The notes under the pieces were generated by a model. The model ran no database searches. It was not told where the DNA came from and was given only the letters and a program-made list of their open reading frames with translations. A DNA stretch of 64,000 nucleotides from Siphonodentalium dalli (lineage: Eukaryota; Mollusca; Scaphopoda; Gadilida; Siphonodentaliidae): NCBI GenBank assembly GCA_032622095.1, contig CP136067.1, positions 55,781,899-55,845,898 of the forward strand. Direction: 5' to 3'. Positions 45,201 to 51,180 of this stretch are shown here, piece after piece. Numbering within the stretch: the stretch's first letter is position 1; each line of letters starts with the position of its first letter. Made by a program: the position numbers and the translations under genes.

Positions 45201-46937
45201 TGTATTAGTCGTGGTGACTTGCAATACCTCAGTACCTGTACCTTCTGTTTTGTCCGGTACGAAAATTGCATTGGCTAAGCTAGTAAGCATTGTACATAAT
45301 AAATATTGGCATTATTATTTCCCCGACGCAAATCTGAATACGTTGGTCGTGATGCTCGTCTGTTATATTTGAAGTTTCTATATGTGGTTGTTTGGGTAGC
45401 CTTTATTGTCGCGTTGGGCGACTTCTTTTTGCAAGAATACCGGCACTAATCGAAATTATTTTTCTGTGTGGGCGCTGGGTTTCCCCGGCGATAAAAATTA
45501 TATCTGGAAAAAACAGTTGTTCTAAAAACTAGCACCGGAATATGGCGGAAGGTTATAGATATTTTTCGATCGGGGTTAATGTCGTGGCATTGTCTGAAAA
45601 TCTTATCAAATGAATTTTGTTGCGTAAATTGTGTTTATCAGCCATGGGTGTAGTATTTTTCTCCATTCCTCACAGTGGATCGTGAGACTAATAACAGGCA
45701 GTGTCATACTTCTGCATTTCGTTTCGGTTGCTGTTGTACGATGTAGGTTTTGGAAATTCTGGTAATGTTCGAAATAATTGACAGATTTCTTCAGTTCTGT
45801 TCACACAAAAATTACAGAAGATAGCACTGATAATACAGACGTACCAGCAAACAAGATTTTTTCCATGTAAATCGGATGATAGACTATTACTAGTAATATG
45901 GGCAATAGCATACAGAGAAATAATATGTCAGGTGCCATTTTCAAATGTCAGGCATCACTCATCTGGTACCTGACATTTTGTCCTGCACTCAAATAAAAAT
46001 TGGATAGAATTATATTCTGTATACTTCAGGGTGACTCGCGACTTCTGTTTTAGTCAGATAGACTCACAATATAATTATCTTCTGTTTCAGTCAGGGCGAC
46101 TTGCAATAGCATTAGCTTCTGTATTAGTTGGGGCGACTCGCAATACCAGTACCTTCTGTTTTAGTTGGGAAAATAATTGCGCTGAAGCGCAATTGAATTG
46201 CGCTGAAGCGCAATTATTTTTCTATTGGATTTATTCATACCGGTACCTTCTGTTTTAGTTGGGAAAATAATTGCGCTCAAGCGCAATTGAATTGCGCTCA
46301 AGCGCAATTGAATTGCGCTCAAGCGCAATTATTTTTCGATTGGATTTATTCATTAATTAACTGGGGGGTTTAGCCATATATGAAAAATTAATTGCGCTTC
46401 AGCGCAATTAATTATGAATTGCGCTTCAGCGCAATTGAGTTGCGCTTCAGCGCAATTGAATTGCGCTTCAGCTCAATTATTAATAAATGTGAATTTGGCC
46501 TCCCATACTAGTAGGTACCAGTATCATTTTTGTTAGCCTACATGTACCCTTACTATTAGTACCGTAGTAGCAAACTCACCGATACATTCTTTTTTAATTT
46601 CCACTTTGGATTCTGATGAACAGTGAGGTGAGGTGGACCCGATGTGGCTGTGAGGTGAAACGCTCTTGCTGCTGTTGGTACATGAACTGCTTTGATTTGG
46701 TGAGGTTGACGAATGAGTGCGAATGTTTAGCTGCTGTATAGGCGACATCGATGGTGGTCGTAAATCTGTATATGAGGTAGCACTAATCGAGAGTGACTGA
46801 TGTGACGATGGACCATACAAGTGATATCCGGACTGATCGGCCGTCCCCGCTATCGCAGAGGAAATAGCCCCAACCAGCCCCAAACTTCCTCCATTCAAAC
46901 TGTGTATATCCAGTGATGAACTGTCAAACGCATCCAT
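2593..46937 (-). CDS. E78: E78-type nuclear receptor gene (NR1E), 3' partial, five exons seen
   Basis: This is a ligand-regulated or orphan transcription factor of nuclear receptor family NR1, acting in the nucleus on AGGTCA-type half sites. The joined exons 46937-46580, 18826-18702, 13742-13601, 4041-3827 and 2737-2593 give 328 codons plus a split one, with consistent phases (1, 0, 1, 0, 1) and GT-AG introns. Residues 1-119 are a Ser-rich A/B region. Residues 140-195 hold two C4 zinc fingers (C140, C143, C157, C160; C176, C182, C192, C195) with P-box CEGCKG. The second finger and its extension ([29 protein letters not shown]) look like E78 rather than E75, Rev-erb or PPAR. Residues 281-328 reach LBD helix 3 ([10 protein letters not shown]). 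The remaining LBD exons were looked for in 1-2592 and not found. In insects E78 is an ecdysone-response gene; the role here is inferred. Symbol assigned from memory of the family. Confidence 0.9.
2820..3180. repeat. Short copy of the tandem-core element seen at 14.8 kb
   Basis: Around 2835-2900 there is a 5' block (gctgtcgccgggtgcatacc, then a gtgtgggcatacctataac-like stretch) matching the start of the 14.8 kb element. It is followed by one core unit (cagataaacaaagatgaata) and a partial second unit at 3121-3160. It looks like a short or truncated member of the same pearl-like family, inside intron 4. Confidence 0.65.
3186..3578. mobile_element. piggyBac-like double-hairpin MITE, copy 1
   Basis: The terminal repeats are CCCTTTACCCAACA and TGTTGGGTAAAGGG, flanked by TTAG (3182-3185) and TTAA (3579-3582). 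A TTAA target and CCC termini fit the piggyBac superfamily. Inside are two long hairpins, each built from ccaatgcattctcttatata, a short tcgaccataggtcg-type centre and its complement. There is no transposase. It lies in intron 4 of E78. Two full relatives occur at 17119-17499 and 19254-19654. Confidence 0.85.
3827..4041 (-). CDS. E78: E78 exon 4: DBD extension, hinge and start of LBD
   Basis: This exon encodes the end of codon 209 and residues 210-280. It begins [16 protein letters not shown], the C-terminal extension that follows MSRDS and contacts DNA flanking the half site in NR1 receptors. The basic RVPKRAK could serve as a nuclear localisation signal (inference). A variable hinge follows ([19 protein letters not shown]), then [19 protein letters not shown], which resembles the first LBD helix of NR1 receptors. 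The acceptor is CCTTCAG (AG at 4043-4042). The donor is GTATTA at 3826, weaker than the others, but it joins in phase 0 to the next exon. Confidence 0.88.
7739..8039. mobile_element. Small MITE with 22-bp perfect terminal inverted repeats
   Basis: GTACTCTTGAGTGCCTAATA plus two bases at 7739-7760 is the exact inverse of 8018-8039. A relative with TIR GTACTCTTGGGTGCCAAATA lies at 40122-40304. No clear target duplication is seen, so the superfamily is not assigned. Confidence 0.7.
8930..10570. repeat. Inverted pair of diverged minisatellites (ggtcat / atgacc)
   Basis: From 8930 to about 9520 irregular units of roughly 50-60 bp carry tatggtcatg and ggtgtatatg. From about 9655 to 10570 the same units occur inverted (catgaccatac, catatacacc). 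The two halves meet around gggtggctatcgcttt (9524-9539) and aaagcgatagccaccc (9639-9654). This forms the core of the 7 kb foldback element. His/Thr-rich open frames here are translations of the repeat. Confidence 0.8.
11383..12110. repeat. Direct duplication of ~365 bp inside the right foldback arm
   Basis: The block starting with aaaatcgtcttgcaaaaa and running through the caccaaaat-like and gatctattacaacgattaaa stretches appears at about 11383-11747 and again at about 11747-12110. The two units are highly alike, suggesting recent unequal exchange. The left arm has a shorter, partly deleted version near 5470-5830. Confidence 0.75.
12251..12298 (+). repeat. G48 homopolymer
   Basis: Forty-eight consecutive G residues lie in the right foldback arm. 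The matching point of the left arm (around 5291-5299) has only a short C run. In the pre-mRNA of the minus-strand gene this would be poly-C. Confidence 0.95.
12480..13600. other. Intron 3 sequence without recognised features
   Basis: The stretch between the split MITE and exon 3 is AT-rich and carries no exon, repeat array or transposon end that I could recognise. Confidence 0.6.
13601..13742 (-). CDS. E78: E78 exon 3: second zinc finger
   Basis: This exon encodes residues 162-208 plus one base. It starts [14 protein letters not shown], which completes the P-box and recognition helix, and continues with finger 2: C176-x5-C182-x9-C192-x2-C195 ([20 protein letters not shown]), then [13 protein letters not shown]. 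The acceptor is TTAACAG (AG at 13744-13743) and the donor is GTGAGT at 13600. [15 protein letters not shown] is the best discriminator for NR1E against E75 and Rev-erb in my memory of the family. No stop codon or missing metal ligand is seen, so the domain looks functional. Confidence 0.95.
14215..14372. repeat. Dispersed repeat, copy 1 (pair with 25.0 kb)
   Basis: gatcggcagatgttaaccca, followed by blocks like aagagttttggtgtttaatt and gagtatactgttatgtacta, matches 25025-25211 with moderate divergence in the same orientation. It is unclassified. A solo half-hairpin of the piggyBac-like family (tataagataatgcactgg) follows at about 14370-14410. Confidence 0.6.
14822..16055 (+). mobile_element. 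Pearl/Helentron-like element with ~6 tandem core units
   Basis: It starts at acaagagatggactgtcg. Six or so units of about 165-175 bp follow, each with cagataaacaaagatgaata, tctagaatggaaaat, catccataccaaatttcatt and gttatgacatgaacagacac. Next comes a gcacacacacacgcacg microsatellite and a terminal hairpin taccccc...gggggta (16023-16049). This order (5' block, tandem core, microsatellite, 3' hairpin) is that of the bivalve pearl family as I remember it. It is non-coding, in intron 2. Confidence 0.72.
16149..16625 (+). mobile_element. Pearl-like element, type 2
   Basis: It holds gattttggaccgatttaaac, then tggtgtggtgac, then gttataatggtgttag, an A/T-rich middle, gacagatggacggacggaca and a hairpin tttaccatactatggtatgggtaaa-like end near 16600-16625. 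The same core appears at 41590-43835, where it is interrupted by other transposons. Confidence 0.6.
16640..17045 (+). mobile_element. Pearl-like element, type 3, with TAGCTCAA...TTGAGCTA hairpin end
   Basis: Two related blocks (aatccaagatggctgctgac near 16659 and aaatcaaagatggctgctag near 16810) lead to gaacggacgggtg and a terminal hairpin tagctcaa...ttgagcta at about 17010-17042. The hairpin resembles the end at 44376-44402. Confidence 0.5.
17119..17499. mobile_element. piggyBac-like double-hairpin MITE, copy 2
   Basis: The ends are CCCTTTACCCAACA and TGTTGGGTAAATCG, flanked by TTAA at 17115-17118 and 17500-17503. The internal double hairpin is nearly identical to copy 1, with a small deletion in the A-rich spacer. 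It lies in intron 2. Confidence 0.88.
18473..18687. mobile_element. Palindromic Tc1/mariner-like MITE, copy 1 (next to exon 2 donor)
   Basis: The end is CAGTAATGCCCTAAATAATC with TA flank. The body reads gcagaattatgggtaa, tttcaggatttag, gccatatttccgac and tgaatggcaacaagcc, then the inverse of all of these, so the element folds into one long hairpin. The right end is slightly decayed (ttagggcattactata) and stops about 14 bp from the exon 2 splice donor. Confidence 0.85.
18702..18826 (-). CDS. E78: E78 exon 2: first zinc finger of the DNA-binding domain
   Basis: This exon encodes residues 120-161. The acceptor reads TTTACAG (AG at 18828-18827) and the first codon is split, g from exon 1 and at here, giving Asp. 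After an acidic and Ser/Gln linker comes finger 1: C140-x2-C143-x13-C157-x2-C160, with [13 protein letters not shown] between the cysteine pairs. The exon ends exactly after CEGCK in the P-box, an intron position shared by many nuclear receptors. The donor is GTGTGT at 18701. It is 125 nt long, so skipping it alone would shift the frame. It sits between two palindromic MITEs, one ending about 14 bp past the donor and the other starting about 84 bp before the acceptor. Confidence 0.95.
18910..19091. mobile_element. Palindromic Tc1/mariner-like MITE, copy 2 (upstream of exon 2)
   Basis: The right end ggcattactg|ta is intact; the left outer end is missing and the element starts near acagcagaattacaggtaat. 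The core palindrome is near perfect. It lies in intron 1, about 84 bp from the exon 2 acceptor in gene orientation. Confidence 0.82.
19254..19654. mobile_element. piggyBac-like double-hairpin MITE, copy 3
   Basis: It is flanked by TTAA at 19250-19253 and 19655-19658, with left end CCCTTTACCCAACA and right end tgttgggtaaacctggg. The internal hairpins match copies 1 and 2; one centre carries a small insertion (accatacatataggtc). Just to its left is a separate short inverted repeat (19159-19174 with 19238-19253, ttaatggacgagctac). Confidence 0.86.
20207..20679. repeat. Direct repeat of ~110 bp flanking a MITE
   Basis: tagctcagtcatttataata...attagttatgaaacaattca at about 20207-20326 recurs diverged at about 20567-20679 (tagctgagtcatttttacca...attagttatgaaacaattgc). 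The two copies bracket the MITE at 20393-20554. Confidence 0.65.
20393..20554. mobile_element. Palindromic Tc1/mariner-like MITE, copy 3
   Basis: agtaaagccctaaataatcg at the left and ttagggcactactg at the right, with the same internal hairpin blocks. The centre is shortened by a deletion of one inner arm. Confidence 0.8.
21270..21800. repeat. G-run-rich dispersed repeat
   Basis: G tracts of 25 (21270-21294), 13 (21529-21541) and 18 (21722-21739) punctuate related blocks (taccccaaaatttttc, taaaatattccaact, aatgttgaaaagtttgaccc). Similar G-run plus ttccaactgttagaa text occurs near 36480, 40590-40960, 54090-54370, 55690-55770 and 62200-62650. It is unclassified. Confidence 0.55.
22795..23445 (+). 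mobile_element. Pearl-like element with ~175-bp core units
   Basis: After aaacaagcagtcgcagacgg come about 2.5 units, each with gcgaactcattctaggta, ataccaaaaatctttgaaat, ccctgtgacgtcgt, aataataaacaaagtccaat and aactccggtaaaaatatccg. They end in a gacggacagacggacgg microsatellite (23360-23396) and a hairpin ttccccgcaaatttttaattt...ttggggata (about 23408-23440). Confidence 0.68.
23555..24330. repeat. Minisatellite of ~32-bp units built from ggtaaagctt
   Basis: The repeating text is ccttggtaaagcttggtaaa followed by gctaggttgcaa, with a 10-bp sub-unit (ttggtaaagc). It is regular at 23640-24000 and decays on the right. Looser copies occur at 22090-22320 (accttggtaaagcttagtaa), outside the pearl-like element at 22795-23445. 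Confidence 0.85.
24430..25024. other. Intron 1 sequence without recognised features
   Basis: AT-rich intronic sequence. Short open frames on both strands show no recognisable domain, splice-compatible exon or similarity. Confidence 0.5.
25025..25211. repeat. Dispersed repeat, copy 2 (pair with 14.2 kb)
   Basis: aattggcagatgtttgacca, ataaactaagagtttttatg and gagtatactgtaatgtacta match 14215-14372 in order and orientation. Internal insertions distinguish the copies. It abuts the MITE copy that follows. Confidence 0.6.
25264..25407. mobile_element. Palindromic Tc1/mariner-like MITE, copy 4 (left arm truncated)
   Basis: catatggcttgttgccatta, a ctctccgagag centre, the full right arm and end taattagagcgttactg|ta. 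The outer left arm is missing. Confidence 0.78.
25408..27340. other. Intron 1 sequence without recognised features
   Basis: About 1.9 kb of AT-rich, apparently single-copy sequence. No exon, RNA gene or transposon end was recognised. Confidence 0.5.
27341..27795. mobile_element. Intact copy of the hairpin MITE that is split at 5-12 kb
   Basis: The left end is caagcctgca...gtctgtcatttgcagaatga and the right end is cattctgcaaatgacagac...tacaggcttg. Each side carries its own subterminal hairpin (gggtgaattt...aaattcaccctc). At 455 bp it gives the pre-insertion structure for the 7 kb foldback. No clear target duplication was found. Confidence 0.78.
28070..28198. mobile_element. Palindromic Tc1/mariner-like MITE, copy 5
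   Basis: aatgccctaaataatcgact at the left and ttagggcattactg at the right; most of the left inner arm is deleted. Confidence 0.8.
28210..28422. mobile_element. Palindromic Tc1/mariner-like MITE, copy 6 (complete)
   Basis: It is complete, 213 bp, with ends CAGTAATGCTCTAATTAATC and its inverse, TA on both flanks, and an almost perfect hairpin with a ctcggggag centre. It lies only 11 bp from copy 5, in a slightly different subfamily (GCTCTAATTAAT in place of GCCCTAAATAAT). Confidence 0.88.
28423..30630. other. Intron 1 sequence without recognised features
   Basis: AT-rich intronic DNA with scattered tacatgta runs (for example 29639-29660). No coding exon or transposon end was recognised. Confidence 0.5.
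30632..30836. mobile_element. Diverged double-hairpin element related to the piggyBac-like MITE
   Basis: It carries cctgtgccaatgcattctct, a tataagagaatgcattgg partner, then a second hairpin with atatatgcgagg and atataagagaatgcactgac. It lacks the CCCTTTACCCAACA ends. It continues into ctttaatgctgcaccagcac, a stretch also seen after the half-hairpins near 14400 and 41340. Confidence 0.65.
31087..31225. mobile_element. Palindromic Tc1/mariner-like MITE, copy 7
   Basis: CAGTAATGCCTTAATTAATC at the left and attagggcattactg at the right, TA flanks, with the left inner arm mostly deleted. Confidence 0.8.
32081..32319. mobile_element. Palindromic Tc1/mariner-like MITE, copy 8
   Basis: CAGTAATTCTCTAAATAATC at the left and ttagggcactactg at the right, TA flanks. 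The hairpin loop is enlarged by a short insertion (cagtaaatattgaagacagc). Confidence 0.82.
33837..35152. mobile_element. 1,316-bp near-complete palindrome, hAT-type foldback element
   Basis: A perfect 8-bp duplication TGTGAAAC flanks it (33829-33836 and 35153-35160). The right end, inverted, reads CAGTGTGACTAAACACCGCC; the left end matches except for the first bases (GGG). The two halves are near mirror images for about 650 bp each. Modules are separated by TCCGGGCTG motifs, which multiply at the right end. No transposase is present. The 8-bp duplication and CAG ends point to hAT. Open frames inside are by-products of the palindrome. Confidence 0.88.
36290..36392. mobile_element. Palindromic Tc1/mariner-like MITE, copy 9 (half)
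   Basis: Only the right half is left: tttccgatgaatggcaagaa to tatttagggcattactg|ta. Confidence 0.75.
37020..37325 (-). mobile_element. tRNA-derived SINE-like repeat with (AATC)n tail
   Basis: On the minus strand the sequence runs from about 37325 and contains GGGTTCAAATCC (near 37255-37270), a good polymerase III B-box, preceded by a tRNA-like gccctccagcgctggcgata. It ends in ataaaccccaatcaatcaat (37030-37060). An A-box is not clear. The tail resembles aataaacaatcaatcaatca at 58799-58823, which suggests a shared LINE-type 3' end. Confidence 0.5.
37480..39995 (-). pseudogene. Decayed hAT transposase (ZMYM1/DUF4371-like)
   Basis: Fragments in order on the minus strand: a Lys/Ala-rich N-terminus (39995-39690); a segment with [21 protein letters not shown] (39693-39301, W and C residues suggest a TTF-type zinc finger region); [20 protein letters not shown] (39274-38957), the ADES motif near the first catalytic Asp of h[20 protein letters not shown] (about 38910-38850), the conserved C-x-x-H-x-x-x-x-L region; [17 protein letters not shown] (within 38391-38098); and [17 protein letters not shown] (within 38034-37666). 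Frameshifts and stops separate them, and the C-terminal hATC dimerisation motif was not found. It is inactive and sits in E78 intron 1. Family assignment is from motif memory. Confidence 0.75.
40122..40304. mobile_element. Small MITE related to 7739-8039
   Basis: The ends are GTACTCTTGGGTGCCAAATA and tatttggcacctgagagtac, with a second inner inverted pair (aataaacgtgctggc at 40138 and its inverse at 40257). Confidence 0.7.
41641..43809. mobile_element. Non-autonomous hAT-type element (2,169 bp) with GGTATCGG ends
   Basis: The TIRs are TAGAGATGGGCGGTACTCGG and, inverted from the right, TAGAGATGAGCGGTATTG. The target duplication is cctggtgg (41633-41640) and cctagtgg (43810-43817), 8 bp with one mismatch. 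Subterminal regions are full of cggtatcggta and ataccgataccga. No transposase was recognised. A further element is nested at 42039-43126. Confidence 0.83.
42039..43126. mobile_element. Element nested inside the 41.6 kb hAT element
   Basis: It begins cagggctggcgatctagaaa and ends gagatttccaggcctg, with ACACAG directly on both sides (42033-42038 and 43127-43132). The subterminal text is gggctagccctcc on the left and ggcgggctgtaggcgggc on the right. Size is 1,088 bp. It is hAT-like by its ends, but the duplication is clear for only 6 bp. Confidence 0.62.
44590..45260. repeat. Minisatellite of ~45-50 bp units (ctgttttagtcgg / actcgcgatagcatta)
   Basis: About 13-14 diverged units carry cttctgttttagtcggggc and actcgtgatagcattac. 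A few more units recur at 46010-46170 after about 750 bp of unrelated sequence. The motif alternates between ctgttttag and ctgtattag forms, suggesting a two-unit higher-order repeat. Confidence 0.8.
45260..46010. other. Intron 1 spacer without recognised features
   Basis: Apparently single-copy sequence between the two blocks of the 45-50 bp minisatellite. No exon or transposon end was recognised. Confidence 0.5.
46176..46477. repeat. Array of nine short palindromes attgcgct-NN-agcgcaat
   Basis: Two units with a GA centre, three with CA and four with TC (the last imperfect) are spread over 300 bp. The GA and TC units are inverses, so the array also folds on itself as a whole. A flanking block (ttctgttttagttgggaaaa) is duplicated before the first and second groups. 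It lies in intron 1, about 100 bp downstream of the exon 1 donor. Confidence 0.88.
46580..46937 (-). CDS. E78: E78 exon 1: N-terminal A/B domain
   Basis: This exon encodes residues 1-119 plus one base of codon 120. I chose the ATG at 46937 ([13 protein letters not shown]) because it has G at -3 and G at +4. An in-frame ATG at 46967 would add ten residues (MKRFVYIFSD) and cannot be excluded. The region is rich in Ser, Thr, Pro and Gly with several SP sites (PSMSP, STSP, SVSP, GSTSP), as expected of a disordered activation domain with proline-directed phosphorylation. It ends in KVEIKKECI, where IKKE (residues 114-117) fits the SUMO consensus. The donor is GTGAGT at 46579-46574. Upstream non-coding exons may exist but are not visible. 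Confidence 0.85.
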
Positions 46938-46967
46938 GTCAGAAAAAATGTAAACAAATCTCTTCAC

Positions 46968-48301
46968 ATGATAAATCTAAATCCAACACTACACCTGGGT
47001 GAAAATTCGTTGTCATACGGCACTATTAGATAAATCTCATGCTCCAGGGACCAGTTTCCACTCCTCGTTCAATCGAGGGCTTAGAAAATACAGCCATGAG
47101 CGATTTGTCAGTTTTGTGCAGAGTGAAAAAGGCATTGAACTCTTCGTACTAAGTTGTGTACGTCTAAACCTCAACTCGGCATATGAATAAAAATATTCCA
47201 CAAAAATCACTCAATATGTAGCTTGTTCTCTTTGAAAATTACTCTTCACGTCTGATTGGACGTATTTGCTTCCGGGAGCACTGAATATCATCCATTTTCT
47301 GTTACACAAAGCATGCGATTTTGCCACTCTCCACCCATGTTCGTTCGAAACGGTGACCTCAGATAACTCCAGCTACGATTTTTTTTATGGCCAAATTTAT
47401 TCAGGTCAAAATGGCGTGGCAGATTCCCCATTACCCATGATTCCCTGTCCCAAATGCACGCGCATGTTATTTAACATGCAGGTCGTTGGCCTTGAACCCA
47501 ACATGCTATCATTTTCATCCGAATAAATTATGTATTCTTGCGTGTGGAGAATCGTACAGCAACAACCGAAATAGTGTGTAGCTGGGAATAGTTGCTTTAT
47601 GATCGCTTGTTATTTTGTGGTCAATAAGAAAGGCTGCGGCACATCAAACGATTTAGAGAGAAACAAATAAACACATGTTCGATAAACTGTTATTGCGTGT
47701 AGCAAAACCATGCTCAACGTCAAAGGCGCGACGTAGCCACCGATAACGTTGCGAACACACGTTACGTGCAAGACCAGTTAAATTGCACACAGCCGGGGAC
47801 GTGGCGATACCCGGGCAGTGGGGTAACATTTTCAACATTTGGAACCCATAAATGCATGCATGGTCATGACTAAAATGTATCAGTTAGAAATATCACGAAC
47901 ATTAAAGGGACATAAGGCTTAATTCGCGGTGGAAATTGTGAAAACTCATAAAAGTTTGTAAAACCATCATCACTATAAATTTAAGAAAAACATGAAAATA
48001 TATGTAGACCTATACTTTGTTATTATTTTTATCTCCAATGACGAGATATCGCATGATAAAACCTGTGTTATGTACACAATACAGTGCCAGCCATTTATAA
48101 ACAAACAGTTCAGCAAATTCTGACGAAATCATGAATAGGGCCTATATAGGCTATATCAGCTGCTATATTACAAAAGGTCAGAAGAATGGACAAATATTCC
48201 AACTGACATATATTTTAACTAAATCATTTGATTTGAAATTTCGTTTGGTGGTGTTTATAAAATGACAGGTCCCATATACATGTATAATGTTTAGGCTACA
48301 T
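46968..48301 (-). promoter_or_regulatory. 5' flank of E78: candidate promoter or 5'UTR region
   Basis: This 1.3 kb lies directly upstream of the first coding exon and is free of recognisable transposons, unlike the rest of the flank. It is richer in CpG than its surroundings at 47690-47820 (for example gcgcgacgtag, gataacgttgcg). I see no convincing TATA box or start site. If there is an upstream non-coding exon the promoter could be elsewhere. Confidence 0.3.
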
Positions 48302-50440
48302 AACATGTGAAATCTCATCGGGGAACACGTGAAATCTCATCGGGGAACATGTGAAATATCATCGGGGAACATGTGAAATCTCATCGAGGAACATGTGAAA
48401 TCTCATCGGGGAACAGGTGAAATATCATCGGGGAACATGTGAAATCTCATCGGGGAACATGTGAAATCTCATCGGGGAACATGTGAAATATCATCGGAAC
48501 ATGTGAAATCTCATCGGGGAACATGTGAAATCTCATCGGAAAATGTGAAATCTCATCGGGGAACATGTGAAATATCATTGGGGAACATGTGAAATATCAT
48601 CGGAACATGTGAAATCTCATCGGGGAACATGTGAAATATCATCGGGGAACATGTGAAATCTCATCGGGGAACATGTGAAATCTCATCGGGGAACATGTGA
48701 AATATCATCGGAACATGTGAAATCTCATCGGGGAACATGTGAAATATCATCGGGGAACATGTGAAATCTCATCGGGGAACATGTGAAATATCATCGGGGA
48801 ACATGTGAAATATCATCGGAACATGTGAAATCTCATCGGGGAACATGTTAAATATCATCGGGAAACATGTGAAATATCATCGGGGAACATGTGAAATCTC
48901 ATCGGGGAACATGTGAAATCTCATCGGGGAACATGTGAAATATCATCGGGGAACATGTGAAATATCATCGGGGAACATGTGAAATCTCATCGGGGAACAT
49001 GTGAAATATCATCGGGGAACATGTGAAATCTCATCGGGGAACATGTGAAATCTCATCGGGGAACATGTGAAATATCATCGGAACATGTGAAATCTCATCG
49101 GGGAACATGTGAACTATCATCGGGGAACATGTGAAATATCATCGGGGAACATGTGAAATCTCATCGGGGAACATGTGAAATCTCATCGGAACATGTGAAA
49201 TATCATCGGGGAACATGTGAAATATCATCGGGGAACATGTGAAATATCACCGGGGAACATGTGAAATCTCATCGGAACATGTGAAATCTCATCGGGGAAC
49301 ATGTGAAATATCATCGGGGAACATGTGAAATCTCATCGGGGAACATGTGAAATATCATCGGAACATGTGAAATCTCATCGGGGAACATGTGAAATATCAT
49401 CGGGGAACATGTGAAATATCATCGGGGAACATGTGAAATCTCATCGGGGAACATGTGAAATATCATCGGAACATGTGAAATATCATCGGGGAACATGTGA
49501 AATATAATCGGGGAACATGTGAAATCTCATCGGGGAACATGTGAAATCTCATCGGAACATGTGAAATCTCATCGGGGAACATGTGAAATATCATCGGGGA
49601 ACATGTGAAATCTCATCGGGGAACATGTGAAATATCATCGGAACATGTGAAATCTCATCGGGGAACATGTGAAATCTCATCGGGGAACATGTGAAATATC
49701 ATCGGAACATGTGAAATCTCATCGGGGAACATGTGAAATATCATCGGGAACATGTGAAATATCATCGGGGAACATGTGAAATCTCATCGGGGAACATGTG
49801 AAATCTCATCGGGGAACATGTGAAATATCATCGGAACATGTGAAATCTCATCGGGGAACATGTGAAATATCATCGGGGAACATGTGAAATATCATCGGAA
49901 CATGTGAAATCTCATCGGGGAACATGTGAAATATCATCGGGGAACATGTGAAATTTCATCGGGGAACATGTGAAATCTCATCGGGGAACATGTGAAATCT
50001 CATCGGGGAACATGTGAAATATTATCGGAACATGTGAAATATCATCGGGGAACATGTGAAATATCATCGGGGAACATGTGAAATCTCATCGGGGAACATG
50101 TGAAATATCATCGGAACATGTGAAATCTCATCGGGGAACATGTGAAATATCATCGGGGAACATGTGAAATATCATCGGAACATGTGAAATATCATCGGGG
50201 AACATGTGAAATATCATCGGGGAACATGTGAAATCTCATCGGGGAACATGTGAAATCTCATCGGAACATGTGAAATATCATCGGGGAACATGTGAAATAT
50301 CATCGGGGAACATGTGAAATATCATCGGAACATGTGAAATATCATCGGGGAACATGTGAAATATCATCGGGGAACATGTGAAATCTCATCGGGGAACATG
50401 TGAAATATCATCGGGGAACATGTGAAGTCTCATCGGGACA
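48302..50440. repeat. 2.1-kb minisatellite of 22- and 20-bp units
   Basis: The unit is aacatgtgaaatctcatcgg with an optional extra gg, giving 22 bp or 20 bp; a second form has atatcatc in place of ctcatc. There are roughly 100 units with very little other variation. The length types and the ctc/atc types are not random, hinting at higher-order units. Every unit carries the E-box CATGTG. It lies about 1.4 kb upstream of E78 exon 1. Confidence 0.97.
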
Positions 50441-50979
50441 TGCGATTGATGGGAAACATCTCATGTTTCAACGTGCGAAATCTGGGCACCACTGGGCACT
50501 GGTGTCTTATATGAATATCTATATGTCTATATTTGCGAATGTCGGTCTGTCTACCTGTGTTCTATAGAAATTAAAGGGGGCAATCTAGATGGCTCCAAAA
50601 TGGTCTAACCGCTATAGGGGTAACTTTTAACGAGGAAGAAAATGGTGTAGGTTAATTTTGTATAACGTGATACTGTTGGTGTCCGGGACAGAACAGGAGG
50701 AAGGGCAACACGCTCGATGACATTATTTTTGTCTCTGATTTCCACTAAACTTTTACCAAATCTACATGATATTCTCATATCTAATGGTGTGGTTTAAAGA
50801 TGTCAAAAGTCGCGCCGTTTGGTCAGGGGTGGGAGGGGCACCAAATTTGATAAACATGTTTTTAGCGCCGATTTCCACGAAATTGATACAGTGTACATAT
50901 TCTTCTCCATGATATACGAGAAATCTAATCGCGTGGTTTAATTTGTGTCTTACGCTTGTGTTCGAGTCAGGGCTACCTG

Positions 50980-51180
50980 TCTTCAGTGATTTTATTCGTC
51001 TTTTACAATGTTTTAGCTAATATACATATAATTTATTTTTCAGATAGGTTGTGTTTTATTCACGTTACTGTTTATGTACATATTCATTGTTTTACAAGTC
51101 AGTTTTAATGCTCATGTTTGTAATTTAAAATGCCTGACTTTATAAATAAAGCTTTTGAACTTGAACTTGAACTGAACGCC
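50980..51180 (+). mobile_element. Probable 3' end of a non-LTR retrotransposon
   Basis: AATAAA at about 51146 is followed by gcttttgaacttgaacttga, a short (TTGAAC)n tail, after about 150 bp of T-rich sequence resembling a LINE 3'UTR. No reverse transcriptase reading frame is seen nearby, so this would be a severely 5'-truncated copy. Confidence 0.4.

Noticed and set aside
48302-50440. CRISPR-like array of short repeats
   Set aside because: There are no unique spacers; the repeats are head to tail, and the genome is eukaryotic.
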